A stretch of 64,000 bases of DNA from Chionis minor. Lineage: Eukaryota > Chordata > Aves > Charadriiformes > Chionididae. Of this stretch, positions 1 to 13,600 are shown one piece after another. The translations under genes and the position numbers were made by a program. The stretch is taken from NCBI GenBank assembly GCA_013398295.1, contig VZSF01006834.1:86502-150501 (forward strand), written 5' to 3'. Positions within the stretch are counted from its first letter, which is position 1; every line of letters begins with the position of its first letter. The notes under the pieces were generated by a model. It was not told the origin of the DNA. It saw only the letters and a program-made list of their open reading frames with translations, and searched no databases.

Positions 1-3000
1 TAGCTGGAGCAAGGAAGAATTTTGCTTCCAGCTGTTGACAGCCCCAGCAGCGTTACAGTGAGGACCAAGGCCAAACAGTAGTTTATCAACTTAATGAGGC
101 AGGCAGGGAGGCCCCTTTGGATGAGGATGACAAATGAGGAAAAAAGATGGGAGAAAGTATCCCGACAGCTGATTTTGATTCTGAAGGCTCCCTGGAAGAA
201 AGAAGGACCTGGGAACTGGTTTAGAAAAGAAAATGCGTCACCTCCGATTTCTGGAACATCCTTTGCAGACAACTCACGGAGCATTCTTGACATTTACAGC
301 TCGCTACAAACAACTGCCTGGATATTCTCTCCCTTGAGTCAAACGAGATTGCTCAGGGAAAAAAAAAAAGAGAAGTCTTTGAAATGTCTAGAAAAACATT
401 CTGAGAGATAAAAACCACAGCAAAAATACACAACTGCATTTTAAAGCCAGTGGTTTAAACACACTTTCTTCAAACTACACCTTACTTGGACAACATACAG
501 CCACCGATACGGGCTGCGTGTGCAAAATTCCAGGAGAAAAGTGATTTACAGAAGAGGGATTTCAGAAGAACAACGAGCAGATTTGGCTCACGAGAAGTAA
601 ATCTTAACTTGACCCACCATCGCGGAGAACAAATCTCAAAGTCCTGGCAAAGGAACATTCATCCCTGCCAACTCTTACAGAAACAGTCACGTGGAACAAC
701 GTACAGTTGGGAAAGGAAAATAAATATCAATGCAATTGATCCAAACTGAATCAGGTCCCTTTTCCTAAATATGCCAAGATCATCCCTCACGTTATATTTA
801 GAAAGTGTTTACTGGAAGCGCTAGGCTCTTCAGGAGGAAAGCTTGCTCCCTCGATTGATTTTTTTTTTTTTTTAAAAATCTCCAGATAAATGCAAATCTT
901 GCAAAATTACTGTTCATCAAAAACACTTTTACAAACTGCTCTCTCCTCCGTGCAAAGGCGCCGCAGCCAGAGAGGGAGCTGGCTGGTCGTGGTGGCAAAG
1001 GCTGCCCGGAGCGGTGGATGGGGAAGGTTTTACTTGACGGGGGAATTCATTTCTGCTTCGCAGTGTTTATCTGAAAATAATCGCTGGGCTTCCTGCCATT
1101 TTTCCATCTTTTGTCCCGATGCAAACACTCGGCGAGGCGGTACCGACGCTGGCTTCGCCGGCAGCTTTTGGAGCACGTGTTACTGAGTCATAGCGTCAGC
1201 GGAGGGGCTCGAAGCTTCCCAAACTTCGGGATGTGACATGAATCCATTTGCCACTATCCGTGTTATACATTCTCCGTGTCCGCTACTTTGCTGGATTCGG
1301 AAAGAGGTTTAAAAAAAAAAAAAAAAAAAAAAATACTCCAAACATCCCACTGAACCTGTGCAAGCCGAGTGAACGCGGACAGCTCTGATTTCATGCACAA
1401 TTATACCCCATTACACGTTCTGCACCAGCCTGGCCCGCAGCCAGGTTCCTGCACGCTCTGCCATCCGCTTGACCTAAATTCTCCAGCAATATCCTGGCCT
1501 TCTGCAGCCCGGCTGAGCCGGATGCAGCGGGGGCACCTATAGGAACGACAGCTAACTGCTTGCCCCTAAATAATGCCACTTTTCAAGGAATTAGAGTAGC
1601 AATTCCTGTATTCCTCCAAGTCATATCTGAATTCTGAAGCACGAAAAGCCAGAAGCTGCCTGAAAAGCACCGAATAGCTGCCTTTTCAAGAAAACACAAG
1701 GATATTAAATGCAACACAACCCCTAATTCAGCCTCGCTAATGACTTCAGTGCAGAAATACCAGCGACTGCAGATACTCGCGGTGAGGAACAAGAGGCCGG
1801 ATCTGCCGGCACAGCGCACGCGCTCCGTTCCCGATCCCCGACCGACCCAGCCAAGGGGCCAAATACTGCGCGTGGTTATAAATAACGGCAAAACCGTCGC
1901 TGAATGCCGCAAAATCAGAATGACCGCTTTGCGCCAAATTTCAGCTGATGCAAATGAGCGCCAGAGGTGAAGCGCTCAAGGGAGAATCCGGTCCACAGCA
2001 TGAGCACAGCGAAGGGGTCTTAAGGGAAGCAATAATACTGGGTTTCCATAAACACTTGCTTAATGAAGCCGTGCAACCCCATCTATGGCTTATTTTCACT
2101 TTGGAACATAAAAAAACAGTATCAGGGACAAAGTGAAAAATGATTTTGCTACCTCGGCTTGTATTTCTGGAAAGACGTGCCCCTCAAGTCACTTGGGGGG
2201 GCAGTTTAAATAATTTTAACGGTGTCTAAACCTCCTTCACCTTTAACTCGCTCTGTCCTGCGCCTGACACCACCACCGCTCTCCCCCCCAGCCCGAGGCC
2301 ACAGTCGAACGCTAATGGTGTTATTTCAGGGCTCGCTCTTTCACTGCAACGCTTACATAAATGTGCTCTTTAGCAATTTTTGGACTGGAACAAATGTTTG
2401 ACTCTTCCTGGGATGGAACGGAGATAAACACAGGAAAGCTCATCAGTGTTAAATCTCAATTCGAGCCCTGATTTATATTTAGACCAGCAGAGTCAGGCGT
2501 GTGTAACCAACTAAATAAAGACCACTTCCCTCCAGTTTACTTACAGTTCCCCACGAAGGGATTAAGTTAAACAGAGAGAGAAGAGGGAGAAGTATCCTGG
2601 AAAAAACAAGTTTTCACACCTAGGGCTGAAATACTGCGATGTGAAGTGCTGGATTTTATGGTTCGGCATCAACTTGCTCGAAAAGGCGGACGCATTTCGG
2701 TGTCTGCATCGTGGTCATCCGTTGTTCAGGTCCCAGTGCCACCGCACACCTCGGCGTGCTTGGAGCATGTCCCTGGCAGCGAGTGGGACTCGGGCATGTC
2801 GGCCACAGCACAGGTGGAGCGGCAGCGCCAGAGCCCAGCAGCAACAAGCGGCAGCGAGTCTGTGAGCTCCGCTTGGCCGGCACCATCACAGTCGGTTTGA
2901 CGGATGTTAAACCCACCCACAACTCTTCTGGGTGACAGACAGCTCAGTTTTGCACAAAGATCTAGACAAAGTCCCGCTTCAGGTGGCAGATGGGACCAAG

Positions 3001-4582
3001 CGATCGCCAAAAGGTCCCTTTTTCAACCATTTCTAGACACCGCAGCTGACTAGAGGAGTATCCGCGGGACAGTTTTCCCTGAGGGAAGACCCTGAAGTCT
3101 ACACTATGGCTGTAAAAGAGCAATGTTTTCAGTAATTTTAGTGTCTGACACAAAGATCCTCCCCAAAGAGGGGAGACCTTCTCACTCTCTACAACTCCCT
3201 GAAAGGAGGTTCTAGCCAGGGGGGGTCAATCTCTTCTCCCAAGGAACAAGCGACAGGACAAGAGGAAATGGCCTCAAGTTGTGCCAGGGGAGGTTTAGGT
3301 TGGATATGAGGAAAAACTTCTTTACTCAAAGGGTTCTCAGGCGTTGGAACAGGCTGCCCAGGGAGGTGGTGGAATCGCCGTCCCTGGAGGTATTTAAAAG
3401 CTGGGCAGACGTGGTGCTGAGGGACATGGGTTAGGGGTGGGTTTGGCATAGGTTTATGGTTGGACTCGATGATCTTGAAGGTCTCTTCCAACCCAAGTGA
3501 TTCTGTGATTCTATTCTACGAAATTAGCCCCAGAGATCCTTCCCTTTACTTCCAAACAGGGACTATGCTGCTATTTGAACCCGTGACATCTGAAGCATCA
3601 AAGGCAGCTTCTTTTTCTCTTTTCTAGAGCGGTGCTTCTCTGCGGCTTAGGGGTTTTTCTAGCAAACACTGAAAAAACCCAAATCTCGGCAGGCTCAAAG
3701 TTTAGAGGCAGTGCTCGCGAGGCGGAGACGGCGCTTCTCGACTTTCAGGTCCGCATCACTGTAGGCTGAAACCTCAGACGCTGCGAGGCGGTGAACAACC
3801 GGGAAGCAAACAGGGGTGTCAACTCCGTATATTCCAACAGCGAGTCCGTCAACGCTACACACGTTCCTAACTACCGCTCTGTAACAGCTTTTAGGTGGCT
3901 ATAAACTTTCACCGGGGGAAGAGACCCGGCACATTCCGTCCTCCCTCCCGGGACACCCTTTCTTTAAACACTTTAAAACAATCTCCCTTCAAATGTCTAT
4001 TCTTAGATACGACAAAGAAACGTAATCAACTTTAAGAAACTTTTTCCATCCATGCTGTTTTTACTACCGTCAGCAACGCTTGTTCTGAGACACCCTGCAC
4101 GCTAAGGTTGGGTTTTTTTTTTCCCTAATTAACAATCTCCCGTGTCCTGTAGGAGAGAACACACGAGCAGCTCTGGAGGATGCTCTGGTTACATGCCATC
4201 GTTACAGCTAATTGTCCAAATGACACAAAGCCTCCCTGGCTAAGAGCATTTTACTGACAACACACTTGTTTCTGAAGAACGGCCTGTGGGCGAGAGGAGG
4301 TTCACACTTCTAGGTGCTCTGAAACAACTTTTAGGACACATAAGCTCGAATGCAATAATTTTTAAGTGCTTTCACGTTGGCAAATTTCAATTAATCCCCT
4401 TAGCAACACATTGTTAAGACGTTCCACTGGAGGAAAAGAAGTCCCTCCCCTGCTATTTCTGCTGACTGCTTGTCTCCGTGCCAAAAATATTCAAACTAAA
4501 ACAAGAAAGAGGAGGGGAGAGGGTGAGGGGAAAAAAAAAAAAAGACTAAAAATAATCAGGAAGGAAATATCCGTCAACAAAC
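1..4582. other. Intron downstream of exon 10, partial
   Basis: No exon or RNA gene recognised. The stretch contains a 23-base A run (1311-1333) and one CR1 3' fragment (3168-3518). Scattered open frames are short and resemble nothing known. The next EIF4G3 exon was looked for and not found here. Confidence 0.6.
3168..3518 (+). repeat. CR1 LINE, 3' fragment
   Basis: 5'-truncated CR1 from gaggggagaccttctcac to the tail tgattctgtgattctattct. It shares long near-identical runs with the copies at 13992, 42975 (inverted) and 56471. The 7-mer agatcct occurs just before (3154-3160) and after (3534-3540), a possible short target duplication. Antisense to EIF4G3. Confidence 0.92.
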
Positions 4583-4691
4583 CTTGCTTCGGGTTGCTAG
4601 TCGCAGTGACAGGGGTGCTGGCAGCGAGATGGGTGTTCTCCGCAGTCCCGTAAACCGCAGGGCTGTGCTCGGGGCCCTGGCTGGAGAGCTG
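4583..4691 (-). CDS. EIF4G3: EIF4G3 window exon 10 (109 nt)
   Basis: 36 codons plus one base: [20 protein letters not shown], then [16 protein letters not shown]. The donor is CAAG|GTTTGTTG; phase 0 in, 1 out. The acceptor is a NAGNAG pair, cccagcag, so the exon can begin at 4691 (extra Gln) or 4688. The human counterpart reads QLPSQVPEHSPVVYGT, so this is clearly EIF4G3. The intron upstream of it is pyrimidine-rich on the coding strand for about 200 nt, a strong polypyrimidine region. The next exon, which should begin with a Glu-rich stretch, is not in the remaining 4.6 kb. Confidence 0.95.
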
Positions 4692-7600
4692 CTGGGATTT
4701 GAAGTACAAAAAAGGGTGATAATGAGCGGGCGAACGTAAAAACCAGCAACGGGGCGCAGAAGGCAAGGAAGCGGGGAGACGGGAATAGGGGGGGATTGAA
4801 AAGAAAGACGAGAGGCAGGGAAAAATAGAGAGAGATACACAGACCGATTGAATCAATTCAAAAAGTACATGGGAAAGGGAGGGAGGGAGGAAAAGGCAGC
4901 AGGAAAAGGGGAGAGAGAGACAATTATTGTTAACAGCAGCAAGAAAGAGGCAGCACAGTTATTAACACACTTCATTCTCTGAATGCTTCTTCCAAGAGCA
5001 GCCGAAACGCTTCTCCCTGTGGTCTGCAAAAAGTCAGATAAACACCAAGAGACTCCTGTACCTCTCTCTGATTTAAGTTTGCTTTCTGCACCCAAATCCT
5101 TTCTCAACCGACCGGCTCTTTCAAACACCTCTGAGATTTTTATACATATTTATTTACGTATAGACATATAAAAAAGTATTTATTTATAACTGTGTGTAGG
5201 TATGTATGAATAGTGTATACATGTATCATAATATAGATACATATATGTGTGTGTATATAGCATATATATGGCAATATATATATATATCATAATAACACTA
5301 GTTCTCATCACAGCAGGAAAATAACCTAGATTGGTTATACCTGTGTGAACGTATGAAAAACCCCATCCAATACCTTCTACAACGAGACTTATGGATGGCA
5401 CCTGCTGGGTAATATGAGAATAAAAGTAATTGTGCAGCAATTAAAGGAGAGCGGGAGGAGCTGGCTCCCAAGCAACACGGAGTGAGCCTGAGATTTTCTA
5501 TGCAAAACCCCAAAACCGCAGGACCTGCGGAGCCACAAGAGTGAAAAAGCCTCGGCCTGTTGCAGAGACCACGTATTTTAATTACGTCCCCACCGTTAAC
5601 GGCACAAACGCTTCACTTGTGTTCATAAAGGTTTGATGAAGACGAAAAAAAATAATAATAAAATCCCTCGTTTTCTATCTCAGAGCTGAAGGAAGACCTT
5701 GCACAAGACTGACTACACCAACCTCACCCAAACTTAGGGGTAAAGCACTTGAGTGCGTTCGAGTGAACGCGGACGGGACAAGTCAACGACCCACATTTGC
5801 AAAATCCCCTTAAACACGCATTAGGGCCCACGTAAAGAAGAAAACGGGGCTAAATTTAAATTGAATAATCTGAAGTGGAAAGCACACAGCTCCTCGCAGG
5901 TGTCTGTTCTCATCTAGCCGTACACCCACGCTGACTTCTCCGAAAATCTGCAGGAAAAGGGATTTTTAAACAATCAAAATAAAGCAGAGCACCCAAGGCA
6001 CGAGTGTCCAATTCCCCCTTGCAGACAGGCTGTGAGAAATCCAGGCAAAACTTATTTCCTTAAAAAAAGAAACTCTCTGGCAACTTGTTCCTCTTCCTGG
6101 GACTCTTTTTTCCTTCAATTTCCAGTTTTTCCAGCTGAAGACTGCAGGATAAAGAGTGAATTATCTTCAATACACCATTTTTCACCATGTCGAGACAACC
6201 GAGAGGTAAAGCGGGACTGTGACAAAGCACATCTGGGAAAACAGAAATAACAACCTAAGTAAGCGGGGCGAAGGGTTGGAATTTTATTTGGGATCACTCC
6301 TCCACCAGGAACGAGCCCGCTGAGATCGGCTGGACTACGGATGAAGAACGGCATTCCCCATCTCCAGCCACAGCTGAAGGGAGCCAAAGAAAACACAGCT
6401 TTATGAACGAGCAGGTTTCGACAGCGCTTTCCCCTCGCCCTCAGTGGTTTCGTTTTATGAAAAATTTATGGAGAACGTGATAAGAATCACAGGAACCCAG
6501 CGAGACCAGCGGCCAAGGAACCTGCAAGCCTAGAAACTTCTTGGGTCAGTAAACTTGTTTTCTTAAGGAATTTGGAAACCGCTCATTTATTTTGTGGGAA
6601 CGATATTGCCGAGCAATGTAAACGGTATGTAAGTAGCGACCCTTACAGGCTCTCAGCTTCAAAATGGAACATTTAGAGACTTTCTAGGAAAAAAAAAAAC
6701 CCACTCCAAATCGCTCTCCTGATTTATGATGTTAGAAGAGTTGCTCCGTGTTACTCGATCCGCCCACGGCAAACGCAAAACGCGACGAACTCATCGATCC
6801 TTGGAAGAGGTTTGCCAGGAAAATTGGAGCATTTCTTACTCTTTAAAAGGCGATCTGCCGTGTAAGCTGCTCGTCAGCGCCGAGCAAATACCGTAGCCAG
6901 GTTCAACACGCGGCCCTGGGTTTTATTTATCTTTCCAGCAAAAAATGGAATGTGGAAAATAGCGTCCTGCTAGAAATGTATAAATAATACCTCCACTTAC
7001 TGCCAGCTTCCCTCATGCAGGAACTTTAAAGCATTTTAGCAATTAAGCAACTGCTGTGGAGGCGCTGGGAAGACGCCACTTAAAGCACTTTTTGGTCAGC
7101 GATGCCGACTATAAAGCAAGAGGTAGGAAAAGCATGCAAAAGGCTAAAACCATGCAGCTCAAGGCTTGGATGAGGCCAGTATTTTCTTTTTTTGATGATC
7201 AACACCGAATCGACTGAGAGAAGAGGGTGCTTCGGGCTTGGCGTTATCGAAGTTTCGGGTTTTCTTTGAGTCAGAAAAAATAATGCAAATCGAAAGGAAA
7301 AAAAAAGGAAAATTTTGAAACCTACTATTATTATAAAATAGCTTCTTTTTCAAATGGAGAATTTGCGACAAGGACTGGTCTACAGCAGCGGCTTCTACGC
7401 ATTTCTTGGGCAAGTTTCTCCCTCCGTGCTTGTGTAATTTAAATAACAAGATTGGAGAATTGGATACCGGCCGTCAAGATAAAAGAAGCGTTACTAGAAT
7501 TTAGGATACTTCTGAAATATCGTTGGACTGGGAGATGACGCTTCGTCATGCCTGGAGCCTTTGTCACTCCAGGAGCAGCCCTCAGCCGGGAGCGTTTCAA

Positions 7601-10600
7601 CGGGCAGCTATTTCCATAGGAAGCTCCCACGGACTGTTCACAGCGTGGACCGGCTGGGGAAAGGGAATTCAAAAAAAAGCCCTTTGAGCAAAGTTATGGC
7701 TGAAGATTTAAAGTTTACCGATTTCAGACTGGTCAAAATTATACCATCCGCCGCCACTGGAATTCAGCCGCCGAGCTCGGTTCTTAAGGCATCATCTAAC
7801 TTCATCTGAGATACCACGCTTGCTCCAAAGAAATGAATTGGAGATGTTGTTGGGACAATAACTTTGAATTTCCTGGCTTAAGTGGGCTTAAATTTTCGGT
7901 TATGTTACACTAATGAACTTTTTCTGGCGAGCTTGCTTTCAGAGCCCTTCTGTGATTAACAAAAGTGGTTCCAAGTACCTAATCAAAACGAAGCCTGGAT
8001 GTTAAACAATGAGGTATTTGCATACCTCGGAGCAGATGATTGGACATCACTGCTGTGCTCTGCATATAAATTACAGCTGATAAAAATTCATGCTTATTAA
8101 CCTCCTCTTGAAAAACATTTATTTCGTCCTGTTTGACTTAATTGTAGTACCTTAAAATAGATTTCAGAATGCAAAACTGAGCCGGGAAGCGCCTGGATTA
8201 GCTGCTCCGTGCATAAAGCCCATCTGAAACCCTGGCTGGTTTCAACTCTTCGCCCACTTCCAGTGGGGAAAGTCTTTAGCATGGAGACACGGGAAGAAGA
8301 TCTCCCCGGCACTCCAACAACTCACATCGCTGGTATCTTCTCCCCTGGAAAAATGCTTGGAATGAAGCTTGATTGATTCTATACGTAGCCACCTCCCGGC
8401 TCTCTCCCCGTCCAGCTGTAGTCGCAGACCATCAGACCGCCCTCTGGCAGAGAATTGGCTTTTTCCAGGGAAATACTGCAAACCTTGTTGCTGGAACGCA
8501 GCTGGACGGGAATTGCTCCAGCACGGTGCCTCGCTGCTGCTTGTCCACGGTGGAGATCGGGAGGAGGAAGCAGGTGATCGAAGCAAATGGTGACGCCTTT
8601 ATCTGACAAGAGGATTCGATTGATTTGGGGGAAAAGCCGGAACTATCCCGGTGGTCTCAACAGAGGGGAGATCTGCAGGCCAGGCTCCTGTTTTCCTTCA
8701 GCGATCCCTGTTACGCTTTCACTGGCTCGGCTGTAACCACAAGCTCCCGCTCCGGCGCAAGGGGCGCCTCGAGGCAGGCTTGTGCCTTTGCCTCAGCACA
8801 GAATGGTCAGCGGGAAAACTGTCTGGCCGCAGGGGGAAAAGCAAGATTTCAGCTCAGAAAAGGCTGTTTCACCTAAAAGCTCGCAAAAAAACGGTGACAT
8901 TAAACAGGGAAGAATTTGGAAGAAGAAGAAATTGCGGCCCGACCTCAGCCAAGCTCTGACCCAAAGCCCACCCGGCACTCGGAGAACCTTCATGTCTTCC
9001 AATCAGGGCCTGGAGCAGCGGACAAAAACCTCTGACAAAACACGGCCAACTTCCACGGCTTGCGCCAAACCTTCTTCCCCAATTGTTCAAAGACTTGGAA
9101 GTTTAGCAGCCTGCGGCTTAACACCATCTCTGCCAAAAGAGAGGGAGAATGAAGATGATGTACGAAGAAACCAGCGACTTGTCATGGTTCGGGCCGGATT
9201 TTGGGAAGAGGACAGCAGCCGCCGGGCGCCTCCTCTCCAGCTCTGACGCTGTGGGGACATGAAGGAGGCATCACCTCTTCCTGCTGCAGGTGGGGAAGCG
9301 TGGTCAGAGGAGAGAAATCATCCTCTAATTAGATAACGTAGCTGCTCCCAGCCCCAGAGCTTCAGGTCGTGGTGGACTCAACGCCCGTGCTGCTCCGCGA
9401 GTCTGAGAGCGCTCTTGTGGCCCTGGGTCAGAAAGCACCAGAACGGACCTGCATTTCCAATCACTTTAATTTCCAGACATTAAACGTGGACTCCTCAGGT
9501 GAAGCAGGATACAGAGACTCGGAAGGGGTCAAACTCAAAGGCGTGTGACAAGAAGAGATTTATGAGCTACAGAAAATGTCAGCTTGGGGTGTTTATGTTT
9601 TTATCCTACATCAGAAAAATGCATTTTTAAGGTTGAACACACAGAGACCAAATCCATGATAAGATTTTGTCACGGTTCTGTGACAAATTTACCACAGTTC
9701 TGTGATAAAATTCCTGAGCTACGGTCATCCTGGTTCCTCTAAAACAACACTACTAAGGCCGAAAGACATTAGTACGGACAGTGATGCAACTGAAGATGGA
9801 TCATCTACCACACGCACCATGAGGACTTCCCTCAGCTACACCAGGCTATCAGAAACACCGCGTTTCTCACAAATATATTGGCTCCTCCTTTAATACTAGA
9901 AGTCTTTACCAGCTCTAAAAAAGAACAGGGATGGGAAACTCGTAGCAGCTCCACATTTTACAAGCTACAGGAAGGTAAAAAAATGACCAAACTTGGAGAA
10001 AAAAATAAAAAGTAAAAAAATCCTTGCAGAACTTTGACAATTTAGGACCATCCGGCTGCCTGAGGTGATCAGGGGGGCGGATGGAAGACACAGCAACTGG
10101 CTCTGAGAAGCAGCAAAGCAAAGCAGACGTCACTGGGAGACGGCCACACGGCCACGTTATTACCTGAGGTGGAGTAGGGGTGGAAGTGGGTCTCACGATG
10201 GGAGGCGTCGGGTTCCTGCTGCCTCCTCCAGACATTATTTCTTCTGTTATATCTTTGCCTCCCTGGTTCGGATCCCGGATTCGGATCTACGGTATCAAAT
10301 AAAGAAAAGATTCAACCAAATCTTCCTGTTACACACCGTCCTCGGGGGTTACGGAGAGAAGAGCAAGGACGGGACGCAATTCCATTATGCTCGGCAGGAG
10401 ATGCTCTGCGTTGAGCCGAGGCTCCGCAGGAACCACTGGAATGTGGTTTGTTTCGACAATGTGAAATGCGCGGTATGTCACCCCTTAATCTCGCAACCTA
10501 ATTTAATCAAAACGCTCATCGACCACACAGGTCAGGTCTAAATCTGTGCACACCAGTGCACCACCCTGCAACTCAGAATACGGTCTCTACTTCTGGAAAA

Positions 10601-13600
10601 TAAGGTCACTGCACCTTCGAAAATTTAGCAGACACTTTAGCTACAGAACTAAGTTTGCCAGTTAGTGGAAAGTGCAAGAATTAGAAAAAAAAAAGAGGCC
10701 ACGTTTTACCCTGATAGGAAATTCAGTGACCTTGCCAACCCAGCTGCTGGCAAAGGGGGAAAGCAAATCAGCTCTTTTTGTTTTTCATTTCCACATCGAG
10801 AAAAGTCGTACCAACAAAACAGAGGGGAAAAAAATACTGCAAGAACAAACTGTAGACCTACGAGACTCATCAGCATTTAGGAAACAAGTATGTTTTTTGA
10901 GTCTCTTCACAGCCCCCCAAAATAAACCACTCAAGAACACACTCACTTGACTCCTCAATTGCCACTTGAGCCAATCTGTGTTACTGAATATGGGCAACAA
11001 TCAAGCTGTCCGGGTTAATTGGAAACAGATTTTTTTAATCTTCAACATAAGAATTGAAGATTTTCAGAAACCTGAAGATAGTTTCTCTGTCCACCTTCCC
11101 AAAAACTCTTGGTAGAACTCGCTCCACAAACCAGGCACAGAAGTCCCTGTTGTGCCGAGTACAGCGCTCAACCGCAAGCCAAGGCGGAGAGGTGATCCTG
11201 CTGAGGGCAGGGCTCTCGCGGAGACCGTCGTGCTTTTCTTCAGTCGGCAACAGAGAAAGTTGGTAGCTGCAGCGGGACTTTGTCATTCATCAACTTCAGC
11301 ATCACGTGATGCCTTCTTAACTCTTTGGGTTATGAAATACAGAATCACAGAGCGGTTTGGATTGGAAGGGACCTTAAAGATTATCTCGTTCCAACACCCC
11401 TGCCCTGGGCAGGGACACCTCCCACCACACCAGGCTGCTCCAAGCCTCATCCAGCCTGGAGGTGTTCAACTTCCAGGGATGGGGCAGCCACAGCTTCTCT
11501 GGGCAACCCCGGCCAGGGGCTCACCACCCTCACAGCCAGGAATTTCTTCCCAATATCTCATCTAAATCTCCCCTCTTCCAAGGTCTGAAGCCATCATCCC
11601 TTGTCCTATCACTACACGCCCTTGGAAAAAGTCCCTTCCCAGCTTTCCTGGAGCCCCTTCAGACACTGGCAGGGGCTGGAAGGTCTCCCCGGAGCCTTCT
11701 CTTCTCCAGGCTGAACCCCCCCAGCTCTCCCAGCCTGTCCTCCCAGCAGAGGGGCTCCAGCCCTCCCGGCATCTCTGGGGCCTCCTCCGGCCCCGCTCCA
11801 ACAGCTCCATGTCCTTCTGCTGTTGGGACCCCCGGAGCTGGACACAGGATTCCCGGTGGGGTCTCCCCCGAGCGGAGCAGAGGGGCAGAATCCCCCCCCG
11901 GCCCTGCTGCCCCCGCTGTGGGGATGCAGCCCGGGATGCGGATGGATTTCTGGGCTGCCAGCGCACAGTGCTGGTTCATTATATGCAGATATACACGTGG
12001 TACTCAGCATGGTGACAAGACGTGGTCTCTTAGTTTTAAAGGAGTTTTTCTGCTAAAACGTTTAATTAACTACAGTGACAAGGACTTAAGAGCTGGCACG
12101 ACTCTACCCTCTCCTCCTCCTGACGAGCAGTCAACGGCATTAAAACAAGCTTTCCCTGCCTGAAAGTTTGTAGTACTCAAATACTCAACTAATGGTGCAT
12201 GTGGGTGCGCGTACATGTATACGCTGAATTTTTCTTTCATTTGCCTCATTTCTTCAGTTGCAACACCAATTAGCAAATTGAAACAGTAGATCCAGAGGAA
12301 AATCATCCCAGGCATTTAAAAAGCTCTTTGCTTTTCTGCGTCAAAGAACTTTGCCATGGAACTGTCTTAACCACATTTAAGCGTTTCTGAACATCTTTGC
12401 GTTTCCAACAGCAGCGATGACCTCGCCAGGCCGTGTCCTGGATGCCAAAAAGAGACTCCTCGGGACTACGGAGGATGGGGAAGGGGTGGCAAAAGAGCTG
12501 CATCATCCCTTGCCGACAGCAGCCACAGAAAAGTCCTTTCTTGCAGGCCCAGCTACCACATTGTTCCGCTCTTCCAGTTTCCCAAATCAAGTGTCATCTC
12601 GGATCATGTCCAAAAATGAAAAGCTACAGATGTACATGGCTCAAAATGGAGAATAAATCCTTTATTATTTTTTTTCTCCCCCAGGAAACAGTTCTCTCCA
12701 TGTTTTCAAACCACTCTAACACGCACAGTGATGTAAAGTCATTTCCTTTGCAATTGTTTGAAAACAATTCATCCACGAGTTCAAGCGCACCCCTAACCTT
12801 TTCTGTTTAAATGTTACATTCACTTGGTGGGCCTTTGCTATTCCCCACCATCATCCATCTGCAAAGGGGTTTAAATTCCATTAATCTCTCCCAGATCCTC
12901 ACCAGTGAGTTGGGAAGAGAGGAAACGTGGTCTCCAAACCTCTGACCCACTTTGTCACATGTTCAGGTTCTTTCAAACCTGCAAATATGGCCACAACTTC
13001 CTGTTTCTCTACCTTTTCCAAGGTGTTAATATTAAACAATTTCTTTTTTTTGCCAATTTGAACCAATTCCTAACGTTCTCCCAACCTGATCTGAGTTTGA
13101 TCATTCCCACCCGGCTCTTTGGTAAAACTCTAAGCAGCGCAGGCAGCTGAGGATCCCAGGCTTGGCGAGACGATGCTCCTTTCATTTATGTTCTTTATGA
13201 AACCGGCAAAAAATAGTTTATTTTTTGACCGGCCGAGGTGTCACAAACTCAGAGCAGAAATAGAAAACTGAAAACTGACACCACTGCAGCAGCGTGCAAT
13301 GTTCAGTTACGCTTAGGCGTGAAAGATTTAGCTCCTCTGTGAAGACAAAGCTCAGTTTTAAGCTTAAATTCGTTATTAATTTCCTTCAACCTCACCGGCA
13401 GGACAATCGTGCGAGAGGACGTCTCAGTCAGGGATGGTCACTTACCGTTTTTTTCTCTCTTTTAGCTGGCGGAGGCTGCTGCTGCTGTGTAGGCACTATG
13501 ATGGGTGCTGACTGATACACTGGCTGACTTGGGTAGAAGGGTGTTCCTGGGGAAGGACAAGACGACAGAGAGAAGAAGGAAAAATTCAATTCATCCGTTA

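Larger units (their letters stand above)
4692..10163. other. Intron between exons 9 and 10 (5472 nt)
   Basis: It starts near exon 10 with a purine-rich block (about 4730-4925; pyrimidine-rich in the transcript), then a TA/TG-rich low-complexity tract (about 5130-5300). From about 5500 to 9900 I recognise no repeat; it is the longest repeat-free stretch in the window and includes an octamer-bearing palindrome at 8011-8028. Confidence 0.6.

Noticed and set aside
3430..3455. ggttaggggtggg, telomere-like motif
   Set aside because: It is part of the CR1 3' UTR and recurs in every copy of that subfamily; not interstitial telomere sequence.
9666..9712. gtcacggttctgtgac hairpin and repeated ttctgtgayaaa words
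   Set aside because: Short and imperfect; looks like a small local duplication, with nothing to support a functional element.
11462..12163. Plus-strand open frame of 233 codons
   Set aside because: Mostly the complement of the CR1 at 11341-11974; Pro/Ser-rich translation is an artefact of GC-rich CR1.
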